The notes under the pieces: model-generated
What the model was told of the DNA's origin: nothing
Database searches by the model: none
Seen by the model: only the letters and a program-made list of their open reading frames with translations
Translations under genes and position numbers: made by a program
In this document: positions 43,753 through 49,432 of the stretch, piece after piece
How positions within the stretch are numbered: the stretch's first letter is position 1
Layout of the letters: every line of letters begins with the position of its first letter
Origin: Massilia phyllostachyos
GTDB lineage: Bacteria; Pseudomonadota; Gammaproteobacteria; Burkholderiales; Burkholderiaceae_D
Direction: 5' to 3'
Assembly: GCF_021044825.1 (NCBI RefSeq)
Contig: NZ_JAJNOC010000002.1
Span: 496,001-560,000, forward strand
DNA: 64,000 bases

Positions 43753-45522
43753 TCAGGCGACCAGGGCTTCCTCGTGGCTGGCCAGCCAGGCCAGCAGCTC
43801 GCCCGAGGGCAGCGGGCGGCTGAACAGGTAGCCCTGCCCCTTGGCGCAGCGCAGCGCCCGCACTACGTCGAGCTGCGATTCGGTCTCGATTCCCTCGGCC
43901 ACGGTGCGCATGCCCAGGCTCTGGGCCACCTTGACCGTGGCTTCGATCAGCACCCGGTGGTGGGCGCTGGTGTCGGACTGACTGACGAACGAGCGGTCGA
44001 TCTTGACCGTGTCCACCGGCAGCAGGTGCAGGCTCGAGAGCGAGGAATAGCCGGTGCCGAAGTCGTCGAGCGCGAGCTGGATGCCGAGCGCCTTGAGTTC
44101 GTGCAGGCGCGCCTGGATGTCCTGGTCCTGGGCCGCCAGGCTTTCGGTGACCTCGAGCTGCAGGGCCTCGGCCGGCATGCCGGTGTCGAGCAGGATGCGG
44201 CGCACGGTGTCGATCCAGCCGGGCTGGCCGAGCTGGGCGCGCGACAGGTTCACCGCGATCAGGCGCGGCGCGCCCGCACCCAAGCGCGCGCGCCAGTCCA
44301 TGAAGTCGCGGCAGGAACGCTCGAGCACGAAGTCGCCGACCGCGCCGATCAGGCCGCATTCCTCGGCCACCGTGATGAAGTCGATCGGCGGGACGATGCC
44401 GCGCACCGGGTGGCGCCAGCGCACCAGCGCTTCCACCCCGGCCGCACGGTCGGTGCCGCCGTCCGGCTTCAAGCCGACCACCGGCTGGTAGACCACGAAC
44501 AGCTGTTCTTCCAGGATCGCCTGGCGCAGCTCGGCCTCGATGCCGGCGCGGCGCGCGGCGCGTTCGCGCATCGCGGTTTCAAAAATCTGCTGGCGCGCGC
44601 CGCCGGCGCGCTTGGCTTCCAGCATGGCGATGCCGGCGTCGCGCAGCACCTCGTCGGCGTCCTGCGCGCTGTCCGGGCCCCAGGCCAGTCCCAGGCTGGC
44701 GCCGCACACGACTTCGCGGCCCTGCACCCGGAACGGGCGCGCCAGCGCGTCGAGCAGGCGGCCGGCGACGCGTTCGGCGTCCTCGCGCTGGCGCATCCCG
44801 TCCAGCACCACCACGAATTCGTCGCCGCCGACGCGCGCGGCCAGCTGGCCGGCGCCGCCGACCGGGGCGATGCGGTCGCTCGGCGGGCGCAGGGCGCCGC
44901 GGATGCGGTCGGCGATCTGCACCAGCAGCTCGTCGCCGGCGGCCTGGCCGAGGGTGTCGTTGATGCGGCGGAAACGGTCGCAGTTCATGAACAGCACCGC
45001 GAACTCGCCGCCGGCCGCGCAGGCGGCGGCGTCGCGCGCCACCAGTCCCTGCAGCTGCTCGCGCACCGCTTCGCGGTTCGGCATGCGGGTCAGGGCGTCA
45101 GTGCGGGCCGCGTTGCGCAGGCGGCGCGACAGCACTTCCTGCTCGCGCATGACCTCCTGGGTGGCGTCGGTCACCACCGCCATCAGGCGCTCGCCATCGA
45201 GCTTCATGAGGCTGATCGACAGCACGTGCGGGCTGCCCGGCGCCGTCATGGTCGGCGGCAGCATCGCGCGCAGGCCTTCGCAGATCACGCCCGAGGGTTC
45301 GGTGAAGTTCCGGGCCAGCGCTTCGAGGTCCGGCGCGATCGGCGCCAGCACCGCGAACAGGTTGTCCAGGCCCGTCTCGCGCGCGATCGGCATCAGGAGG
45401 TTCGAGGCCATCGGGTTGAGCATGTCGATGGCGCCGTCGGGGCCGGCCTGGGCCAGGCCGATCGGCGCGCGGTACAGGAACTGCACCAGCGCTTCATAGG
45501 CGTCGCTCGGATCAGGCAGCAT
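43753..45522 (-). CDS. GGDEF-EAL c-di-GMP turnover protein with N-terminal sensor region
   Basis: 589 residues. The N-terminal ~130 residues resemble a PAS-like region (EALVQFLYRAPIGLAQAGPDGAIDMLNP) shared with the next gene. The diguanylate cyclase domain has GGDEF at 232-236 without an I-site pair (the four residues before are not RxxD). The phosphodiesterase domain has EAL at 364-366 in GVEALVRWRHP, with NLSRAQL, VTES, DDFGTGYSS and KIDRSFV, so it looks intact. Start ATG 45522 has AAGGAGG upstream; it overlaps the next gene's end by 11 bases. Confidence 0.92.
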   Translation of the reverse strand: MLPDPSDAYEALVQFLYRAPIGLAQAGPDGAIDMLNPMASNLLMPIARETGLDNLFAVLAPIAPDLEALARNFTEPSGVICEGLRAMLPPTMTAPGSPHVLSISLMKLDGERLMAVVTDATQEVMREQEVLSRRLRNAARTDALTRMPNREAVREQLQGLVARDAAACAAGGEFAVLFMNCDRFRRINDTLGQAAGDELLVQIADRIRGALRPPSDRIAPVGGAGQLAARVGGDEFVVVLDGMRQREDAERVAGRLLDALARPFRVQGREVVCGASLGLAWGPDSAQDADEVLRDAGIAMLEAKRAGGARQQIFETAMRERAARRAGIEAELRQAILEEQLFVVYQPVVGLKPDGGTDRAAGVEALVRWRHPVRGIVPPIDFITVAEECGLIGAVGDFVLERSCRDFMDWRARLGAGAPRLIAVNLSRAQLGQPGWIDTVRRILLDTGMPAEALQLEVTESLAAQDQDIQARLHELKALGIQLALDDFGTGYSSLSSLHLLPVDTVKIDRSFVSQSDTSAHHRVLIEATVKVAQSLGMRTVAEGIETESQLDVVRALRCAKGQGYLFSRPLPSGELLAWLASHEEALVA

Positions 45523-46894
45523 CGCGTCCTCCTTCGGCAGGGTGGATCGGCACGGCCGACAACTCGGCGCGCCAGCGCTCGACCCGGTTGCGGCCGGCGC
45601 GCTTGGCGGCGTACAGCGCCTGGTCGGCGCGCTTGAGCAGCAGGTCGATGCCGCCTTCGCCATCGAGCACGCAGGCCACGCCGGCGCTGACGGTGTAGTG
45701 GATGCGGGCGCCTTCGAAGTGTACGCTGCTCGACGCCACGATGGCGCGCAGGCGCTCGGCCACCACCGCCGCGCGCGGCAGATCGGTCGAGGGCAGCAGC
45801 ACCGCGAATTCCTCGCCGCCGATGCGCGCGACCACGTCGACTTCGCGGAAGGTCTCGGCCAGGATCGCCGCCAGGTGCTGCAGCACGGCGTCGCCGCCCG
45901 GGTGGCCGTGGCGGTCGTTGATGGCCTTGAAATGGTCGGCGTCGAAGGCGATGACGGCGGTCGGGCGCGGCGCCGCGCGGCTGTGCACGAGTTCCTGCTC
46001 GGCCGACTCGAAGAAGGCGCGGCGGTTGGCCAGGCCGGTGAGGTGGTCGCCGAAGGCTTCGCGGCGGCGCCGCTCGATCGCTTCGCGCTTGTCGGTGATG
46101 TCGCGCAGGATCAGGCAGTAGGCCGGGCCGTCCGGCTCTTCGCCGTCGACGGCGTCGCGGTCCGGCAGCGGCGCGATCATCGCGCTGCCCCAGAAGGCGC
46201 TGCCGTCGGCGCGCACGCGCTTGCCCTCGTCCATGCTCCAGCCGTCCTTGTCGGCGTCGCGCAGGCGGTCGAGCAGGTGCTCTTGTGTCATCGCATCCTG
46301 CGGATAGAAGATGGAATAAGGCTGGCCCACCGCGTCCTGGCCGAAGCCGGTGACGCGCCCGATGCTCGGGTTCCATTCGGTGACGGCGCCGCGCGCATCC
46401 AGGCCGACCAGGGCGTAGTCGGTGATGCCGGTCAGGATGGCGTTCAGCCAGGCGTCGTTATGGCGCAGCTGGCGTTCGCGCCGCACCTGCATGGTGACGT
46501 CGTCGATCACCGCCATCAGGCGCGTCGCGTCGAGCTTGAGCAGGGTGACCGACAGGATCTGCGGCAGCTTCTTGCCCGGGGCGCCCGCGTTCAGGTGCAC
46601 GTGCAGGCCGTCGCAGATCTTGCCGGACGGGAGGGCGTACTGGTCGCACAGGTAGCGCAGGTCGGGCGCCACGCTGTCGAGGGCGTCGAACAGGTTGTCC
46701 AGGCCGCCGCTGCGCGACAGCGGCATCAGGAGCTGGGCCGAGATCGGGTTCATCATGACGATGGCGCCGTCGATGTCGGCCTGCACCAGGCCCACCGGGG
46801 CCAGGTAGAGGAACTGGATCAGCGCCTCGTGCTCGGCGCGCAACTGCTCGCAGCCGCCGTGCGGGTCCTGTGGGTAGGTCACCTGGTCGCTCAC
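45512..46894 (-). CDS. GGDEF diguanylate cyclase with PAS domain and I-site
   Basis: 460 residues. Two N-terminal regions: a PAS-like sensor (about 15-130) homologous to that of the next gene, and a second PAS with PAC (about 145-275, ILTGITDYALVGLDARGAVTEWN). The cyclase domain has GGEEF at 359-363 and an intact I-site REVD at 350-353, five residues upstream, so product inhibition is expected. It would make c-di-GMP from GTP. It is 18 bases from the pyp gene and the three minus-strand genes are probably one transcript, pyp first. Confidence 0.92.
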   Translation of the reverse strand: MSDQVTYPQDPHGGCEQLRAEHEALIQFLYLAPVGLVQADIDGAIVMMNPISAQLLMPLSRSGGLDNLFDALDSVAPDLRYLCDQYALPSGKICDGLHVHLNAGAPGKKLPQILSVTLLKLDATRLMAVIDDVTMQVRRERQLRHNDAWLNAILTGITDYALVGLDARGAVTEWNPSIGRVTGFGQDAVGQPYSIFYPQDAMTQEHLLDRLRDADKDGWSMDEGKRVRADGSAFWGSAMIAPLPDRDAVDGEEPDGPAYCLILRDITDKREAIERRRREAFGDHLTGLANRRAFFESAEQELVHSRAAPRPTAVIAFDADHFKAINDRHGHPGGDAVLQHLAAILAETFREVDVVARIGGEEFAVLLPSTDLPRAAVVAERLRAIVASSSVHFEGARIHYTVSAGVACVLDGEGGIDLLLKRADQALYAAKRAGRNRVERWRAELSAVPIHPAEGGRDAA

Positions 46895-46912
46895 TGGTCG
46901 TCCGCCGCAGGA

Positions 46913-47302
46913 TCAGCGCGCCTGGCGCTGCACCAGCACGTAGCGGTGATTGGTGGCCGGGCTGGCCAGCAGGCGCAGCGCGACCTTCACCGGGCGCATG
47001 CGCAGGGTCAGCACGTAGTCGATGGTGTCGTCCAGCTGGCTGCCCTCGTCCTGGGCATCTTCGAAGCGCTGGGCCACCATGAAGTTGTTGAGGCAGGGCG
47101 CGACATTGGTGAACAGCGGCTGGCCGATCACGCGCTGCGGCGACAGGCCGGCGGCTTGCGATTCGAAGGCGTTGTAGCGCTGGACATTGCTGTCGGCGTC
47201 GAAACCGATCACGCCGAAGTCGAGCTGGTCGAGCTGCTCCGGGCTGCACTGGTCAAGCTGGGATGCCAGGTCGGCGGAAGAAAACGACAGGGTTGCAGTC
47301 AT
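46913..47302 (-). CDS. pyp: photoactive yellow protein (PYP), blue-light receptor
   Basis: 129 residues. It aligns collinearly with Halorhodospira PYP, with one residue offset: Tyr43 and Glu47 (Y42/E46 of PYP), and Cys70 in NVAPC (Cys69, the p-coumaroyl thioester site). Met102 in LRMRPVKV corresponds to Met100. Two positions differ: Ala51 for Thr50 and Leu53 for Arg52, so the hydrogen-bond network around the phenolate is altered. Holo-protein requires p-coumaric acid activated by the ligase encoded divergently. CGGAG lies about 7 bases before ATG 47302. Confidence 0.93.
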   Translation of the reverse strand: MTATLSFSSADLASQLDQCSPEQLDQLDFGVIGFDADSNVQRYNAFESQAAGLSPQRVIGQPLFTNVAPCLNNFMVAQRFEDAQDEGSQLDDTIDYVLTLRMRPVKVALRLLASPATNHRYVLVQRQAR

Positions 47303-47352
47303 AGTCAGGCTCCGTTTTAATTTTTGGAAATTTAATTGATTTAAGGAAATTG

Positions 47353-47478
47353 ATGGTGGCAGGTGTTTTTTCGCTTGTCAATTGTGCGCACCCCTCTTTT
47401 GACAGTTTACGTTGTCAATTTGCCTTTTTGGTGGACATTCTGTTATCGATTGACAGTTCAGAGGCATCTCGGCACCAT
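47353..47478. promoter_or_regulatory. divergent pyp-pcl control region with paired promoter-like boxes
   Basis: On the minus strand TTGACA (plus 47381-47376) is followed after 17 bases by CACCAT (47358-47353). On the plus strand TTGACA (47450-47455) is followed after 17 bases by CACCAT (47473-47478). Both therefore have the same -35, spacing and -10. Between them TTGTCAATT occurs at 47375-47383 and 47412-47420, TTGACAGTT at 47399-47407 and 47450-47458, and TTGACA/TGTCAA (47399-47418) forms an inverted repeat. The CACCAT boxes are poor -10 matches, so the promoters may need an activator. Confidence 0.5.
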
Positions 47479-47519
47479 CGGCGCTTCCGCTTTTCCGTTT
47501 TTTTTTTCGTTTTTCGATC

Positions 47520-48767
47520 ATGACCCAACCGACCCTGGACCGACGCTGGTGGGCGCATCGCCCGACCCTGGCGCGCGTCGTGTCCGACCTGCTGGCGGGC
47601 GAGCTGGCCCTGATGCGTCCCGGCCTGGCGCGCCGGCCCTTGCCCTGGCCCTCCGGCATCGACCTGGCGGCCGACCTCGGGGCCGATTCGCTCGAACTGC
47701 TGGGCCTGGCGACCGCGATGGAGCAGGTGCTGGCGATCGGCTGCATCGGTGAGGACCGGGTGCTGGCCAATCCGCGCCTGGACGCCTGGGTCGACGCGGT
47801 CGCGGCGGGACTGGCGGCGCACGGGGAGCGGATGGTGTTCCGGACTTCCGGCAGTTCCGGGGCGCCGAAGGATTGTCCGCATGCGCTGGTGGAGCTGGAG
47901 CGGGAGGCGGCCGCGCTGGCCGGGCTGTTCGCGGGCACGCGCCGCATCGTCAGCCTGGTGGCGTCGCACCATATCTATGGCTTCCTGTTCACCGTGCTGT
48001 TGCCGCGCGCGCTGGGCCTGGCGCCGGCACAGGTGCACGACCTGCGCGGGGCCTCGCCGGGGGCGGTGGCGCGCCAGCTGCAGCCGGGCGACGTGGTGAT
48101 CGGCTTTCCGGATTTCTGGCGCACCTTCGCGCCGGTGGCGGGCAGCGTGCCGGCCGACGTTACGGGCGTGACCTCGACCGCGCCCTGTCCGGACGAGGTG
48201 GCGCGCGCCGTGCAGGCTGCCGGCGTCGCGCGCCTGGTGCAAGTGTATGGCAGCAGCGAGACCGCCGGCGTCGGCTGGCGCGCGGGTCCGGACGAGGATT
48301 ACCGCCTGTTTCCCTGGTGGCAGCGCGGCGAAGAGCGGCAGGATGGTGGGCAGACGCTGCTGCGCGCGAGCGTGTGCGGCCAGACGGTGGCATATGCGCT
48401 GCAGGACCGGCTGATGTGGTCCTCGCCGGAGCACTTCCGCCCGGCCGGCCGGATCGACCACGCGGTGCAGGTCGGCGGCATCAACGTCTTCCCCGGCTAT
48501 GTGGCGGACGTGCTGCGCATGCATCCTGGCGTGCTGGAGGCGAGCGTACGCCTCATGCGGCCGGACGAAGGCCGGCGCCTGAAAGCCTTTGTCGTGCCGC
48601 GCGACGGTGCAGCGTTCGACGCCGACGCGCTGCGCACGGACTTGACCACGTGGATGGGCGAGCGCGTGTCGGCGCCGGAGCGCCCGACCGCCTATTCCTT
48701 CGGCGCCGCGCTGCCGCGCCAGGCCAGCGGCAAGCTGACGGACTGGATCATCGACGCCTGGGAGTGA
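47520..48767 (+). CDS. pcl: p-coumarate--CoA ligase of the PYP-activation type, with carrier-like N-terminus
   Basis: 415 residues. The adenylate-forming core starts late: the P-loop TSGSSGAPK is at 109-117, and the YGSSETAG and C-terminal GK (Lys405 in ASGKLTDW) motifs follow. This shortened layout matches the family called 4-coumarate-CoA ligase, PYP activation family. Residues 47-100 (IDLAADLGADSLELLGLATAMEQ... LDAWVDAVAAGL) resemble an acyl-carrier four-helix domain with Ser57 at the phosphopantetheine position. It is divergent from pyp, which suggests it supplies the chromophore thioester. No Shine-Dalgarno is seen; the leader is pyrimidine-rich. Confidence 0.85.
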   Translation: MTQPTLDRRWWAHRPTLARVVSDLLAGELALMRPGLARRPLPWPSGIDLAADLGADSLELLGLATAMEQVLAIGCIGEDRVLANPRLDAWVDAVAAGLAAHGERMVFRTSGSSGAPKDCPHALVELEREAAALAGLFAGTRRIVSLVASHHIYGFLFTVLLPRALGLAPAQVHDLRGASPGAVARQLQPGDVVIGFPDFWRTFAPVAGSVPADVTGVTSTAPCPDEVARAVQAAGVARLVQVYGSSETAGVGWRAGPDEDYRLFPWWQRGEERQDGGQTLLRASVCGQTVAYALQDRLMWSSPEHFRPAGRIDHAVQVGGINVFPGYVADVLRMHPGVLEASVRLMRPDEGRRLKAFVVPRDGAAFDADALRTDLTTWMGERVSAPERPTAYSFGAALPRQASGKLTDWIIDAWE

Positions 48768-48770
48768 GAA

Positions 48771-48840
48771 GCGTTCAACTGGCGCGCATCGTCCATTCGC
48801 AGGCTGGTTGAACGCGTGGGCGGAGGGCCGCCCACCCTAC
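48771..48840. repeat. REP-like element E (one full unit, one remnant)
   Basis: GCGTTCAAC at 48771-48779 is the tail of a lost forward unit; the inverse unit 48808-48840 is complete (TTGAACGCG...CCACCCTAC). It immediately follows the pcl gene. Confidence 0.75.
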
Positions 48841-48942
48841 GAGGGTGTGAAAAATTCGTCCATGGCTGCGTTGCCTCGTCTCGCCGTACGAGTGTACTGT
48901 CTTCGACTCGGCGCCTTGCCATAGCCGTTCTTTCACACCCTC
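48841..48942. repeat. palindromic element with 12-bp terminal inverted repeats
   Basis: GAGGGTGTGAAA (48841-48852) and its exact complement TTTCACACCCTC (48931-48942) bound about 100 bases. The interior can pair further (GTTGCCTCGTCTCGCCGTACGA against a similar inverse run), giving a long imperfect hairpin. Directly next to REP element E. It resembles a small non-coding palindromic repeat rather than a gene; no open frame of note. Confidence 0.6.
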
Positions 48943-48959
48943 TACGAGATCGCGGTCGA

Positions 48960-49319
48960 TCAGCGGTCGATCAGCATCTCGAACCCACCCCAGAACATGC
49001 GCTTGCCGTCGAAGGGCAGGCCGCCCGGCTGCATCATCGGCGCCAGGCGCGGGTCTTTCATGACCTTGTCGTTGACCTCGTCGCGTTTCTCGCGCGATTC
49101 ATAGACGATCCAGGCGAACACCACGGTTTCGTCCTCGCGCAGGTCGACGCTCTGCGGGAAGGAAGTGTGGGTGCCGGGCTTGACGTCGTCGGCGATGCAT
49201 TCGCGGTATTCCAGGGCGCCGTGTTCGCGCCAGACGGTGGCGGACAGGTTCGCCATCTCCTTGTAGCGTTCCAGGTTTGCCTTGGGCAGGGGCAGGACGA
49301 AACCATCGACATAGGCCAT
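48960..49319 (-). CDS. DUF1428 protein (YbaA-like)
   Basis: 119 residues from ATG 49319, with AGGAGAA just upstream. The motifs YVDGFVLPLPKANLERYKEMA and the C-terminal GKRMFWGGFEMLID mark DUF1428, a ferredoxin-like dimeric fold. Function unknown. Confidence 0.88.
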   Translation of the reverse strand: MAYVDGFVLPLPKANLERYKEMANLSATVWREHGALEYRECIADDVKPGTHTSFPQSVDLREDETVVFAWIVYESREKRDEVNDKVMKDPRLAPMMQPGGLPFDGKRMFWGGFEMLIDR

Positions 49320-49432
49320 CTTGTTCTCCTCTTGTTTGTCAGTGGACGGGCAGCGTTCATGACAGACCAGGGTAACGCTGCCGGGTTCCCGCAAGCGCAA
49401 CGAAGCTTGCGCAAACCCGGGTCAGCATAGCA

